DNA of 64,000 bases from Lawsonibacter faecis (GTDB lineage Bacteria > Bacillota > Clostridia > Oscillospirales > Oscillospiraceae): NCBI RefSeq assembly GCF_014287675.1, contig NZ_JACOPQ010000002.1:1-64000 (forward strand), given 5' to 3'. The translations under genes and the position numbers were made by a program. Below are positions 34,366 to 43,199 of this stretch, one piece after another; position 1 is the stretch's first letter, and every line of letters starts with the position of its first letter. The notes beneath the pieces are model-generated. The model did not search any database, was not told the DNA's origin, and saw only the letters and a program-made list of their open reading frames with translations.

Positions 34366-35001
34366 TCAGCTTTCGCTGATATCGCCAGATTGGAAGTGCT
34401 GTGCCAACTTGCGCCTGATGCGCTGGACAGCGTTGTCCACCGATTTCGGGGACCTCATTACCTCGGCTGCAATTTCAGAATAGGACGATCCGTTCAAATA
34501 CAACCCAAGTACCTTCGCTTCGAAACCGGACAATTGGCCCTTGAGCACACCCAGTCGTTCCCGGAACTCCTCACGGCCAATCATAATGGCCTCGGGGTCC
34601 TCCTGGCGCTGCTGGGGCGTGCCGTAAGCATAGTGGTCGGCGCTCCCGTCAAAAAGGGGGGTTTCGAAAGAGACATAGTTGTTCAGCGGAGTGTGCTTAT
34701 CTCTGGATGCCGCTTTGATAGCGGAAATGAGCCGGTTCTTGATACAGACCTCTGCGTAGGTCCGAAAGGACGCCTCCTTGGCCGGGTCATAGACCCTGAT
34801 GGCGCTGAGCAGTCCTACCATGCCCTCCTGGATGAGATCCTCACTGTCCCCACCCGCTAAAAAATAGGGACGGGCACAAATACGCACCAGGCGGTTATAT
34901 CGCATCACAAGAGCTTCTTCTGCGATGCGGTCGCCTGATGCGGCTTGCAAACACAGGGCTTCATCCGTGAGCTCACTTCTCGGTTGAGAGTTTGGTTTCA
35001 T
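34366..35001 (-). CDS. sigH: RNA polymerase sigma-H factor (Spo0H-like)
   Basis: The 211-residue sigma-70-family protein has region 2 (GGDSEDLIQEGMVGLLSAIRVYDPAKEASFRTYAEVCIKNRL) and region 4 (SGFEAKVLGLYLNGSSYSEIAAEVMRSPKSVDNAVQRIRRKL). The sequence and length match SigH, which controls the transition to sporulation and competence. A strong ribosome binding site precedes the ATG. Confidence 0.95.
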   Translation of the reverse strand: MKPNSQPRSELTDEALCLQAASGDRIAEEALVMRYNRLVRICARPYFLAGGDSEDLIQEGMVGLLSAIRVYDPAKEASFRTYAEVCIKNRLISAIKAASRDKHTPLNNYVSFETPLFDGSADHYAYGTPQQRQEDPEAIMIGREEFRERLGVLKGQLSGFEAKVLGLYLNGSSYSEIAAEVMRSPKSVDNAVQRIRRKLAQHFQSGDISES

Positions 35002-35018
35002 TCCAAATCTCCTTGTAT

Positions 35019-35047
35019 ATTAAAGCAGAAGAATGGAGAAATGTCAA
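35019..35047 (-). promoter_or_regulatory. Promoter of sigH
   Basis: TTGACA (35042-35047) and TTTAAT (35019-35024) are 17 bases apart on the minus strand. The transcript would begin almost at the ribosome binding site, leaving a very short leader. Confidence 0.75.
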
Positions 35048-35083
35048 TAGTTTATGCAGATTATTTTAACCAGTCACATAAAA

Positions 35084-36433
35084 TCACAGTAATTTTATCA
35101 ATTCTGCCAATTCGTTGGCACAATTAGCCGCGGTATGCTCCTCCCTGGCCTCCACCATGACCCGGATAAGGGCCTCGGTGCCGGACGGGCGGACCAGAAT
35201 ACGCCCATCGCCGTTGAGCGCGGCCTCCCGCTCCGCCACGGCGGCCTTCAGCCGCTCAGAGGCCATGATGGCGGTCTTCTTCTCCTTGTCCGCCACCGGG
35301 ACGTTCACCAGCACCTGGGGATAGCGCCTGCAGTCCCCGGTGAGCTGGGACGCCTTCTTTCCGGACTTGTGGAGCAGGTTCAGGAGCTGGAGCGCGGTGA
35401 GCTGGCCGTCGCCGGTGGTGGCGAAGCGGCGGAAAATCATATGCCCGGACTGCTCACCGCCCAGGACATAGCCCTGCTCCTCCATCTTCTCCAGCACGTT
35501 TCGGTCTCCAACGTCGGTGCAGAGGAGCTGCAGGCCGTTCTCCCTGCAGAACACATGGAGGCCCAGGTTGCTCATCACGGTGGCGACCACTGCATCGCCC
35601 GGCAGCTCGCCGCGGTTTTTGAGGTCCCGGCCGCAGACCGCCATGATCTGGTCGCCGTCAATATCCGCCCCCAGCTCGTCGCAGGCCAGGCAGCGGTCGG
35701 CGTCCCCGTCGAAGGCCAGCCCCAAGTCATATCCGCCCGCCTTCACCATGGTGCAGAGACTGTCCAGATGGGTGGAGCCGCAGCCGGCGTTGATGTTCAC
35801 GCCGTCCGGGTCGGCGTTGATGATGTCGGTATGGAGCTTGGGAAAGCGGTCGAACAGCCGGGCGGCGGTGGCGGAGGAGGCGCCGTTGGCGCAGTCCACC
35901 AGAATCCGCAGGCCGGAGAGGTCGGCGTCCACCGTGGAGGCCAGATGGTCGATGTAGTCATCCCGCTCCCTCTCGTCGGCATAGATGACCTGGCCCAGGT
36001 CGCCGTGGGTCTTGAGAGGCACCTCAACATGGCCCAGGATAATCTCCTCAATCTCCTCCTCCAGCGCGTCGGAGAGCTTGAAGCCCCGACCGTCGAAGAT
36101 TTTGATGCCGTTGTGCTCAAAGGGATTGTGGGATGCGGAGATAACGATGCCTGCGTCCGCCCCCCGGTCCACGGTAATCCACGCCACGCCGGGAGTGGGG
36201 ATGACGCCCAGGTGGAGCACATCGGCCCCGGCGGAGCAGAGGCCGGCGATCAGCGCCCCCTCAAGGAGATCCGAGGAAATGCGGGTGTCCTTGCCGATGG
36301 TCACCAGAGGCTTGCCGTGTTTCTCCCGCGCCAGCACCTGGGCGGCGGCAAGCCCCACCTGATAGGCCAGGGCAGCGTCCAGCCCGGCGTTTACCACGCC
36401 GCGGATGCCGTCGGTACCAAATAATTTACCCAT
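35084..36433 (-). CDS. glmM: Phosphoglucosamine mutase
   Basis: The 449-residue enzyme interconverts glucosamine 6-phosphate and glucosamine 1-phosphate for UDP-GlcNAc and peptidoglycan synthesis. It shows the phosphoserine loop VISASHNPFEHNGIK, the metal loop AFDGDADRC, the GGEQSGH sugar-binding loop and the C-terminal phosphate loop RPSGTEALIRVM. It lies 12 bases after a GNAT gene at the end of the ruv run. Confidence 0.97.
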   Translation of the reverse strand: MGKLFGTDGIRGVVNAGLDAALAYQVGLAAAQVLAREKHGKPLVTIGKDTRISSDLLEGALIAGLCSAGADVLHLGVIPTPGVAWITVDRGADAGIVISASHNPFEHNGIKIFDGRGFKLSDALEEEIEEIILGHVEVPLKTHGDLGQVIYADERERDDYIDHLASTVDADLSGLRILVDCANGASSATAARLFDRFPKLHTDIINADPDGVNINAGCGSTHLDSLCTMVKAGGYDLGLAFDGDADRCLACDELGADIDGDQIMAVCGRDLKNRGELPGDAVVATVMSNLGLHVFCRENGLQLLCTDVGDRNVLEKMEEQGYVLGGEQSGHMIFRRFATTGDGQLTALQLLNLLHKSGKKASQLTGDCRRYPQVLVNVPVADKEKKTAIMASERLKAAVAEREAALNGDGRILVRPSGTEALIRVMVEAREEHTAANCANELAELIKLL

Positions 36434-36445
36434 ATCGTAAGCTCC

Positions 36446-37039
36446 TTACTGATGATAGAATTTTTCCAGATTCAGCCGAAAGGTCAGGCCGTCATACACC
36501 CCGCCGCGCACCGTACGGAATCCCGGCTTGCGCAGGTACTCTTCAAACCCCAGCTTTTCCGCCAGGCCGAGCATGCTCAAGTTACCGGACCAGGTCTGCG
36601 TGTAGATCTCGGAGAGCCCCGACTCCAGAAGGCATTGGAGATAAAGCGTCAGCGCGGCTGCGGCATAGCCCTTTCTTCGCATGCTTCGGGGCGGCACGCA
36701 GATGCCGACGGCATACCGGTCTCCACGGTCGGAAATACAGCATTCTTCATCTATGGTATACGCGCTGCACCAGCCGATATGTGTCTGGGCGGGATGGTTG
36801 ATACAGATCTCCAGCCCCATCGGAAAGCCGTCCTCCGGCTCCTCCTCCGCCAGCCGCGCAAGCAGGCGCCGCTCCAGCGCCGCCGCTTTTTCCGCCCGTT
36901 CTCCGCCCGTCCTGCCCTCGTATTCCCAGGGGCCGTCCCACAACTGCCACTCGGTCTCCTCGGTCTCCCAGCGGAGCCGGTCGGCGATGTCGGCCCGCTC
37001 CAGGGGCCGCAGTATAATCTTATCATTGCTGTATTTCAA
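36446..37039 (-). CDS. GNAT family N-acetyltransferase (ruvB-glmM interval)
   Basis: The 197-residue protein starts with IILRPLERADIADRLRW and has the acetyl-CoA-binding segment VPPRSMRRKGYAAAALTLYLQCL, then GNLSMLGLAEKLGFEEY. These match RimJ/RimL-type acetyltransferases. The substrate is unknown. Translation probably starts at a TTG after AGAGGAAG. It sits 21 bases after ruvB and 12 before glmM, so it is likely co-transcribed with them. Confidence 0.87.
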   Translation of the reverse strand: MKYSNDKIILRPLERADIADRLRWETEETEWQLWDGPWEYEGRTGGERAEKAAALERRLLARLAEEEPEDGFPMGLEICINHPAQTHIGWCSAYTIDEECCISDRGDRYAVGICVPPRSMRRKGYAAAALTLYLQCLLESGLSEIYTQTWSGNLSMLGLAEKLGFEEYLRKPGFRTVRGGVYDGLTFRLNLEKFYHQ

Positions 37040-37060
37040 CGGCGCGCTTCCTCTCCCCCG

Positions 37061-38110
37061 TCAAAGCTCCATCTGCTCCTGTCCGAAACAGGCGATGCCA
37101 AGGTGCTCATAGGCCCTCCTGGTGACGCAGCGGCCCCGGGGCGTCCGGGTGAGGAAGCCCATCTGCATGAGGTAGGGCTCATAGACGTCCTCCAGTGTTA
37201 CGGACTCCTCGTTGATAGTGGCGGCCAGGGTCTCCAGTCCCACCGGGCCGCCGGCGTAGTTCTCGATGATGCTGGTCAGCATCCGGCGGTCCACGCTGTC
37301 CAGACCGAGATAATCCACCTCAAGGGCGGAGAGAGCCTCGTCGGCCACGCTGCGGGTGATGACGCCCCCCGCCCGCACCTGAGCGAAATCCCGGACCCGG
37401 CGGAGCATCCGGTTTGCGATTCGGGGCGTGCCCCGGGAGCGGCGGGCGATCTCAAAGGCCCCGTCTCCCTCTATCGGCACATTCAGAATGCCCGCGCTGC
37501 GGGTGACGATCAGAGAGAGCTCTTCCGGGGTATACAGCTCCAGCCGGAGCGTCACGCCGAAGCGGTCACGCAGGGGCGCGGAGAGCTGGCCCGCCCGGGT
37601 GGTGGCGCCGATCAAGGTGAATTTGGGCAGGTCCAGGCGGATGGAGTTGGCGGAGGGGCCTTTCCCGATAATGATATCGATGGCGTAGTCCTCCATGGCG
37701 GGGTACAATATCTCCTCCACCTGGCGGTTGAGCCGGTGGATCTCATCCACAAAGAGGATGTCGTTTTCCGCCAGGTTGGTCAGCAGGGCGGCCAGGTCTC
37801 CCGGCTTCTCGATGGCGGGGCCGGAGGTGATGCGGATATTGACCCCCATCTCATTGGCAATGATGCCGGAGAGGGTCGTCTTGCCCAGTCCCGGGGGGCC
37901 GTGAAGCAGGACGTGGTCCAGCGGTTCATTCCGCATTTTCGCCGCCTGGATAAAGACCTCCAGATTGCTCTTGGCCTTCTCCTGTCCGATATACTCGCCG
38001 AGGGTTTTAGGCCGCAGGGAGTACTCCCCCTCATCCTCCCGCAGCAGAGAGGTGGCGACCAGCGGCTCCTCGGTCTCAAAGCCGCCGTCGTTGGAAAAAT
38101 CGATGCTCAA
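37061..38110 (-). CDS. ruvB: Holliday junction branch migration ATPase RuvB
   Basis: The 349-residue AAA+ motor drives branch migration with RuvA. Walker A is GPPGLGKTTLSGIIAN and Walker B is ILFVDEIHRLN. The sensor region TLIGATTRAGQLSAPLRDRFG and a C-terminal winged helix are present. It is separated from ruvA by a GNAT and a VOC gene, an unusual interruption. Confidence 0.98.
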   Translation of the reverse strand: MSIDFSNDGGFETEEPLVATSLLREDEGEYSLRPKTLGEYIGQEKAKSNLEVFIQAAKMRNEPLDHVLLHGPPGLGKTTLSGIIANEMGVNIRITSGPAIEKPGDLAALLTNLAENDILFVDEIHRLNRQVEEILYPAMEDYAIDIIIGKGPSANSIRLDLPKFTLIGATTRAGQLSAPLRDRFGVTLRLELYTPEELSLIVTRSAGILNVPIEGDGAFEIARRSRGTPRIANRMLRRVRDFAQVRAGGVITRSVADEALSALEVDYLGLDSVDRRMLTSIIENYAGGPVGLETLAATINEESVTLEDVYEPYLMQMGFLTRTPRGRCVTRRAYEHLGIACFGQEQMEL

Positions 38111-38122
38111 ATGCTCACATCC

Positions 38123-38632
38123 TTACTCACTTCTGCCGCGGGAGGCAGCCTTCCACCACAGGGTCTCCCCCTGCCTGTACCGGGCGTATCCGCAGCGCTC
38201 CAGAATCCGCTGAGAGGCGAGGTTGTACCGCTCGGTCTCGGCGGTGACGGCGCGCACACCCGGCTGTTTCAGCGCCCAGGCCGTCATGGCGCGGACCGCC
38301 TCGGTCATATATCCGTTGTGCTCAAAGCCAGGGGCCAGGCCGTAGCCAATCTCCACCTCTCCCCCGCCGTCCGGCGGTCTCTTAAAGTCCGCCGAACCGA
38401 CCACGCTGCGGTCGCTCTTGCGGATAAGCAGCCAAAAAGTGCCCCAGAGATAGTCTGCCGGATGGGCGGAGATGAGCGCGCACTGCCCGGCCACAACGCT
38501 CCGGAAGCCGTCCTTCAGGGGCTCCCCCCGATAGGAGCAGCTCAGCTCCCGCTCCAGCGCCGGGAGGTTCTCCAGCCAGAGCTTCAGCTGCTCCGCCGTC
38601 AGGGGAATCAGTTCCAGGCGTTCAGTCTCCAC
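38123..38632 (-). CDS. GNAT family N-acetyltransferase (ruvA-ruvB interval)
   Basis: The 169-residue protein begins ETERLELIPLTAEQLKLWL and has the family blocks IGYGLAPGFEHNGYMTEAVRAMTAWAL and ETERYNLASQRILERCGY. These resemble RimJ/L-type acetyltransferases. The substrate is unknown. It overlaps the VOC gene by 11 bases and is 12 bases upstream of ruvB, so it should be translated as part of the ruv transcript. Confidence 0.88.
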   Translation of the reverse strand: METERLELIPLTAEQLKLWLENLPALERELSCSYRGEPLKDGFRSVVAGQCALISAHPADYLWGTFWLLIRKSDRSVVGSADFKRPPDGGGEVEIGYGLAPGFEHNGYMTEAVRAMTAWALKQPGVRAVTAETERYNLASQRILERCGYARYRQGETLWWKAASRGRSE

Positions 38633-39002
38633 GCGACGCTTCCTCTCCGGCGCCGATGGGCGCTGTCAGTTCGATACGGTTGCTCTCGCTGTCCTCAAAC
38701 TCGCTCACCCACTTGCCTCTGATCTTCGTAATGGGAAACACCACTTTCTTGCCCTCCAACTTACACTTAAGCATCCCAAGGCTCTCCACCTCCACACTGG
38801 GCAGGCAGTTCGATCCAAAGCCGTGCGTCTCGCCCTGCACCCGGTAGGCGAAAAGCCCCAGACGGAATCCGGCGATATCAAACACGCTGTAAACGGGGTC
38901 CCGCTCAGCGACGGGGTGTTCAAAAAACGCCTCGTAGAAGCGGATTGCCCGGTCCATATCCTCCACGCACAGATACAGCGAGCGTAAATGGCAGTTCATC
39001 AT
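38622..39002 (-). CDS. VOC (glyoxalase/bleomycin resistance) superfamily protein
   Basis: The 126-residue protein starts NCHLRSLYLCVEDMDRAIRFYEAFFEHPV, the usual first VOC beta-alpha-beta unit. It ends with a second unit, KIRGKWVSEFEDSESNRIELT, in which the glutamate is the likely metal ligand. Such proteins include resistance and lyase enzymes, and the substrate here is unknown. It directly follows the ruvA stop codon and overlaps the GNAT gene. The pair was probably inserted into the ruv operon together. Confidence 0.85.
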   Translation of the reverse strand: MMNCHLRSLYLCVEDMDRAIRFYEAFFEHPVAERDPVYSVFDIAGFRLGLFAYRVQGETHGFGSNCLPSVEVESLGMLKCKLEGKKVVFPITKIRGKWVSEFEDSESNRIELTAPIGAGEEASRGD

Positions 39003-39608
39003 CTACTTCACCATTCTCTTGAGCGCATGGCGGATAATCTCCTCCAGCTCCAGGCTCTCCACGTCCACGCCCTTGAGAGCCACAGCCACCTCAGCTTGGC
39101 TGTAGCCCAGGACGGCCAGAGCCGCCGCGGCCTCGCTGGCCTTGTTCTGGGGGATGACGGTGACGCCGGTACCGCCGTAGCTCTCGCCGCCGGAGGCGGA
39201 AATCTGGCCTTTGGCCAGCTTGTCTTTCAGCTCCAGAATGATGCGCTGGGCAATCTTCTTGCCGATGCCCTGGGCCACGGTGAGGGATTTCTCATCCCCG
39301 GTGATGATGCTCATGGCCAGTCCCTCCGGCGTGGTGGCGGATAGGATGGACAGCGCCGCCTTGGGCCCCACGCCCGATACGCCGATGAGGAGCCGGAAGC
39401 AGTTGAGTTCGTTCTCGGTGGCGAAGCCGTAGAGCTCCATGACGTCCTCGCGGACATTGAGGTGGGTGAACAGCTTGGCGGTCTCACCCTTTTTCAGATA
39501 GGAGAGGGTGTTGTTGGTGGTGTGGCAGGCGTAGCCCACACCGCCGCAGTCGATGACCGCCAGATAGGGGGCCACATGGGCCACGGGGCCCTTCACGTAG
39601 TAAAACAA
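39003..39608 (-). CDS. ruvA: Holliday junction branch migration protein RuvA
   Basis: The protein of about 201 residues has the N-terminal OB-fold (FYYVKGPVAHVAPYLAVIDCGGVGYAC), two helix-hairpin-helix units (LLIGVSGVGPKAALSIL and QGIGKKIAQRIILELKDKL) and a C-terminal RuvB-contacting domain. A TTG start at 39608 is preferred: GGGAG lies eight bases before it and it gives the family start. The GTG at 39617 overlaps the ribosome binding site. Confidence 0.96.
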   Translation of the reverse strand: MFYYVKGPVAHVAPYLAVIDCGGVGYACHTTNNTLSYLKKGETAKLFTHLNVREDVMELYGFATENELNCFRLLIGVSGVGPKAALSILSATTPEGLAMSIITGDEKSLTVAQGIGKKIAQRIILELKDKLAKGQISASGGESYGGTGVTVIPQNKASEAAAALAVLGYSQAEVAVALKGVDVESLELEEIIRHALKRMVK

Positions 39609-39715
39609 AAAATGCACTCCCTTATTACTATGAAAGAAACGTAAAAAGGAGAGGGGACAGATACCGGCCCTGCCAGGGTCAAAGTCTTGTAAGGCAAGTC
39701 CCTCTTCTTTTTTTA

Positions 39716-40249
39716 TTAATCTTGTCTGACCTTGTATCGCCCGCTGCCGGGACGGGCGGCCTCCAGGCCGGGCAGTCGCGAGGTATAGGTCCGGGCGTGG
39801 CAGAGGGCGATGGCCACCGCGTCGGCCGCATCGTCGGGCTTGGGGACGGCCTTCAGGCTCAACAGCCGCTTGGTCATGTCCATGACCTGCCTTTTCTCCG
39901 CCTTGCCGTACCCCACCACCGCAAGCTTCACCTCGGAGGGCGAGTACTCATAGATGGGCACGCCAAAGCGCTCGGCGGCCACCAGAATAACGCCCCGGGC
40001 CTGGGCCACGCCGATGCCGGTGGTCACATTGTTATTGAAAAAAAGCTCCTCCACCGCCATGGCGTCCGGCTTGAACTGGAGCATCAGGGTCTCCATATCG
40101 TCGGCAATCTGCCGCAGGCGGGTGGGCAGCGGCAGCCCCGCCGGGGTGGTGACAGCCCCGCACTGGAGCAGCGCCTGCCGCCCGTTTTCGGAGCGGATTA
40201 CCCCGAAGCCCACAATGGCAAAGCCGGGGTCGATTCCTAAAATGACCAT
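39716..40249 (-). CDS. ruvC: Holliday junction resolvase RuvC
   Basis: The 177-residue nuclease has the catalytic first aspartate in ILGIDPGFAIVGFG, the glutamate in AVEELFFNNNVTTGIGVAQARG and the final DDAADAVAIALCHA acidic pair. It cuts Holliday junctions with RuvAB. A gap of about 107 bases to ruvA contains a T-rich, weakly self-complementary stretch that may cause pausing. Confidence 0.97.
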   Translation of the reverse strand: MVILGIDPGFAIVGFGVIRSENGRQALLQCGAVTTPAGLPLPTRLRQIADDMETLMLQFKPDAMAVEELFFNNNVTTGIGVAQARGVILVAAERFGVPIYEYSPSEVKLAVVGYGKAEKRQVMDMTKRLLSLKAVPKPDDAADAVAIALCHARTYTSRLPGLEAARPGSGRYKVRQD

Positions 40250-40278
40250 AGCATCCTCCCGATGTACATACGTTAGTT

Positions 40279-40307
40279 ATTTTACCACGGGCACGTGGGG
40301 GGCGCAA
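40279..40307 (-). promoter_or_regulatory. Promoter of the ruvC-ruvA-ruvB-glmM run
   Basis: TTGCGC (40302-40307) and TAAAAT (40279-40284) are 17 bases apart on the minus strand, about 30 bases upstream of ruvC. Confidence 0.65.
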
Positions 40308-40403
40308 GGCGGAATTCGGCGGACGGACGGTAATTTGCGGCGGCGCTTCCGGGCTCGGCCGCAAAAGACGATTACGGCGTGTATGGCATGGTGCGCGAAA
40401 AAG

Positions 40404-40439
40404 GAAGCGGGCGGAGCGCATTTGCGCTCCGCCCGCTTC
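40404..40439 (-). terminator. Terminator of xerD
   Basis: GAAGCGGGCGGAGCGCA pairs with TGCGCTCCGCCCGCTTC. It is followed by CTTTTT on the minus strand, 49 bases after the xerD stop. Confidence 0.88.
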
Positions 40440-40488
40440 TTCTTATCAGAAGGAGGATATTAAAATCGTCTGCCGATTTCAATCCATC

Positions 40489-41367
40489 TTATGCCCTGGG
40501 GTGGGCTTTGTTGTATACGTCCTTCAGCTTTTGGTTCACCAGCTGGGCGTAAATCTGTGTGGAGGAGATGTCGGCATGGCCCAGCATCTCCTGAATGGAG
40601 CGCAGGTCTGCGCCGTTCTCCAGCAGATGGGCGGCGAAGGAGTGGCGCAGGGTATGGGGGGTGATATCCTTGTGAATGCCCGCCTTCTCCTGGTAGTGCT
40701 TGATAATCTTCCAAAACCCCTGGCGGCTCATGCGCTCCCCGCTCATATTGACGAAAAGGGCGTTCTCATCCGGACGCTCCAGCATCCTGGGCCGGACCTG
40801 GCTCACGTACTCGGCAAGCGCCCGCACGGCTGCGGGATACAGGGGGATAATGCGCTCCTTGTTCCGGCCCACACAGCGGATAAACCCGGCGGAGAGATTG
40901 AGATGCTCCATATTAAGGCCGATGAGCTCCGAGACCCGGATACCGGTGGCGTACAGCAGCTCCAGCATGGCCTTATCCCGGCAGCCCTTTGCATCGCTGG
41001 TGTCGGGCTGCTCCAGGAAGAGATCCACTTCCTTGCTGGTGAGAATCTGGGGCAGCTTGCGCTCCACCTTGGCGGGGGCGATGCCCCTGGCGGGGTTCTC
41101 CGCGACCACCCTTGCGCCCATGAGAAAACTGTAGAAGGATTTCATGGAGGCCAGGCTCCGGGTGACGGTGGCGACCGACTTGCCCTTGCCGGTGAGGTAC
41201 TTCACGTAGCGCTCAATGTCCTCCTGCTCCGCCTGATCGGCCGTCAGGCCCTCCCCCTCCAGCCAGTACAGGTACTGGCCGATGTCCCGCAGATAGGAGC
41301 TGAGCGTGTTGGCGGACGCCTTTTTTTCAGTTGTCAGGTAGGTCTCATACGCTTTCAGATAGTCCAT
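40489..41367 (-). CDS. xerD: Tyrosine recombinase XerD
   Basis: The 292-residue recombinase resolves chromosome dimers at dif with its XerC partner. The N-terminal SAM-like domain (YETYLTTEKKASANTLSSYLRDI) precedes the catalytic domain. The arginine lies in ATGIRVSELIGL, the His-Arg pair in HTLRHSFA, and the later histidine with the tyrosine nucleophile in LGHADISSTQIYAQL. Its place next to spoIIM matches the Clostridia and Bacillus pattern, so XerD is preferred over a phage integrase. Confidence 0.94.
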   Translation of the reverse strand: MDYLKAYETYLTTEKKASANTLSSYLRDIGQYLYWLEGEGLTADQAEQEDIERYVKYLTGKGKSVATVTRSLASMKSFYSFLMGARVVAENPARGIAPAKVERKLPQILTSKEVDLFLEQPDTSDAKGCRDKAMLELLYATGIRVSELIGLNMEHLNLSAGFIRCVGRNKERIIPLYPAAVRALAEYVSQVRPRMLERPDENALFVNMSGERMSRQGFWKIIKHYQEKAGIHKDITPHTLRHSFAAHLLENGADLRSIQEMLGHADISSTQIYAQLVNQKLKDVYNKAHPRA

Positions 41368-41396
41368 ACCCCGCTGGTCTCCATCCTATGTACAGA

Positions 41397-42026
41397 TTAT
41401 GCCGGCAAAAGACCCGCCATCCCGGCGACCAGCGCCGGCACAGCCAGATATTCCAGCAATATACACACACAAAACGCCCCGGCGCACACACCGCAGCGCA
41501 GAAAGTAAGCCCTGCCGAAAGGGGAACTCCGCCTGCCCTCTCCCAACACCCGGCCTGCCAGGCTCCTGGCAGCCACCAGGCCCTGTACGCCCAACACAAA
41601 GAGCGCCGGAACAGCCGCCAGCCCGGACACGCCGAACACCAGAAACGCCAACAGCGCTCCCGCCCCGCTGAAGCTGCGGACGAAGGAGGAGATGGCGAAG
41701 GAGAGCAAAAATCCCCGAACGGAAAAGAGGATGGGGATACCGATAAGGCCCAGGGCGGTAAAGCCCAGCACCACGGTAAAGAGGGGCCAGCGCAGGACCT
41801 CCCACAGCAGCGGGAGCAGCGCCGGGGACGAGGTCTCCCCCGCCCTGGCTGCGTCCAGGAACCCCTGTACATAGGCGGTCAGGCTGTCGTTTCCGCCGCC
41901 GCCCACATTGGCGGCCAGCACACAGCCGGCCACGCCGCCCAGAAAAAAGCATACCGCCGTCACCGCCAGGGCGGGGGTTACCCCCTCCAGCGGTACGTCC
42001 CAAATACCCGCGACTGTTCTGCGCAT
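41397..42026 (-). CDS. spoIIM: Stage II sporulation protein M
   Basis: The 209-residue protein has about five membrane segments (for example ALAVTAVCFFLGGVAGCVLAA and a TVVLGFTALGLIGIPILFSV-type helix) in the SpoIIM pattern. SpoIIM localises the SpoIIDMP peptidoglycan hydrolase machine used for septal thinning and engulfment. It starts 94 bases after proC and ends 29 bases before xerD. Confidence 0.9.
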   Translation of the reverse strand: MRRTVAGIWDVPLEGVTPALAVTAVCFFLGGVAGCVLAANVGGGGNDSLTAYVQGFLDAARAGETSSPALLPLLWEVLRWPLFTVVLGFTALGLIGIPILFSVRGFLLSFAISSFVRSFSGAGALLAFLVFGVSGLAAVPALFVLGVQGLVAARSLAGRVLGEGRRSSPFGRAYFLRCGVCAGAFCVCILLEYLAVPALVAGMAGLLPA

Positions 42027-42120
42027 CGGCCGTCACCTCCCGGACAAACGTGTCCAGAAGAGCATATGCGGACGGGCCTGAAAATAGAAGCGGCCCGGAG
42101 CGGATAAGCTGACTGGGATA

Positions 42121-42918
42121 TTATCTGCCCAGCTCTTTGGAGCGCTTCACACAGCGCTCCTCCGCCTGGGAGATCATCTCTTCAAAGTGATAGTCGTCAA
42201 AGGCGGTCAGCCCCGCAAGGGTGGTGCCGCCGGGTGAACAGACCTGGCGCGTGAGCTCCGCAGCGGTCCTGCCGCTCTCCAGGAGCATACGGGCCGCCCC
42301 CTCCATGGTCAGGGCGGTCATGCGCAGGGCCGTCTCGCTGTCCAGCCCCTGCTCCCCCGCGGCCGTCACCATGGCGCCGGCCATGCGGAAAAAGAACGCG
42401 GGCGAGGAGCCCGCCACGCCGATGACGGCGTCCAGAAGGGACTCGGGCACCACAAAGACCTCTCCGGCGGCGGAAAAAACCTCCACCACCGCGTCAAAAA
42501 AGTCCCCGGGCACACCGGAGGCCTCGGCCACGGCGGTACAGCCCTTGCCCACCAGCAGCGGGGTATTGGGCATGGCGCGGACCACATGGGCTCCGGGCAG
42601 AATTCCGCTCAGGTAGGCCACGGAGTAGCCGGGCGAGATGGAGACCACGCACTTCCCCGCCAGCTCACCGGCGATCTGAGGCAGCACTTCGGCGAACATC
42701 TGGGGCTTCACGCCCAGAATCACGAGGTCGGCCTCCCGGGCCGCCGCAGCATTGTCGGTGGTGGTGCGGACGCCGCGCTCCTTGAGCCACGCCAGCTTCC
42801 CCTCATGGCGGTTGGAGACAATCATCTGCTCAGGGTCGCAGAGACCGGAGGCCAGGACGCCGCCCAGTATGGCGCCCGACATATTGCCGGCGCCGATTAG
42901 ACCAAGCGTGTACTTCAT
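42121..42918 (-). CDS. proC: Pyrroline-5-carboxylate reductase
   Basis: The 265-residue enzyme performs the last step of proline synthesis. The Rossmann motif GLIGAGNMSGAIL opens the protein, and the C-terminal domain has the family block VTAAGEQGLDSETALRMTALTMEGAARML followed by SPGGTTLAGL. The ATG at 42918 follows GGGGGG by eight bases. A 31-residue in-frame extension is rejected. Confidence 0.97.
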   Translation of the reverse strand: MKYTLGLIGAGNMSGAILGGVLASGLCDPEQMIVSNRHEGKLAWLKERGVRTTTDNAAAAREADLVILGVKPQMFAEVLPQIAGELAGKCVVSISPGYSVAYLSGILPGAHVVRAMPNTPLLVGKGCTAVAEASGVPGDFFDAVVEVFSAAGEVFVVPESLLDAVIGVAGSSPAFFFRMAGAMVTAAGEQGLDSETALRMTALTMEGAARMLLESGRTAAELTRQVCSPGGTTLAGLTAFDDYHFEEMISQAEERCVKRSKELGR

Positions 42919-42959
42919 TGCGTCCGCCCCCCTAGATGCCCGTGAAGATAGTAACATAT

Positions 42960-42988
42960 AATATAGCCCCAGCGGCGAATGAACGCAA
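42960..42988 (-). promoter_or_regulatory. Promoter of proC
   Basis: TTGCGT (42983-42988) and TATATT (42960-42965) are separated by 17 bases on the minus strand, 42 bases before the ATG. The rest of the roughly 280-base gap to the SCIFF maturase is AT-rich and contains one hairpin. Confidence 0.7.
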
Positions 42989-43071
42989 GGAATCCAGTGT
43001 AAAAAAATCATTTTTGTCTATTATGCCCAATACTTATGTAAACTTTATTATGTCAACCACGTCATTTAAAG

Positions 43072-43100
43072 GCAGGGCGCCGCAAAATGCGGCGCCCTGC
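43072..43100 (-). terminator. Hairpin downstream of the SCIFF maturase gene
   Basis: GCAGGGCGCCGCA pairs with TGCGGCGCCCTGC. The T run on the minus strand is short (CCTTTAAA), and the hairpin lies 100 bases beyond the stop codon, so termination here is likely but not certain. Confidence 0.6.
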
Positions 43101-43199
43101 ACTCTTCAATATATAGTGTTTGGCCCTCTCACACGGCCCAAATGTACGTATTTATACTGCGCCAAGCGATTACGAATTGTATAATTACAATCCGTATAC

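Noticed and set aside
36452..38722. 756-codon plus-strand frame opposite ruvB and the GNAT genes
   Set aside because: It covers three convincing minus-strand genes in antisense and shows low-complexity His/Gln/Val-rich translation typical of GC-rich shadow frames.
39618..39715. Possible terminator between ruvC and ruvA
   Set aside because: The complementary parts are interrupted by a loop of about 40 bases and mismatches. It may pause transcription, but it is not a convincing intrinsic terminator.
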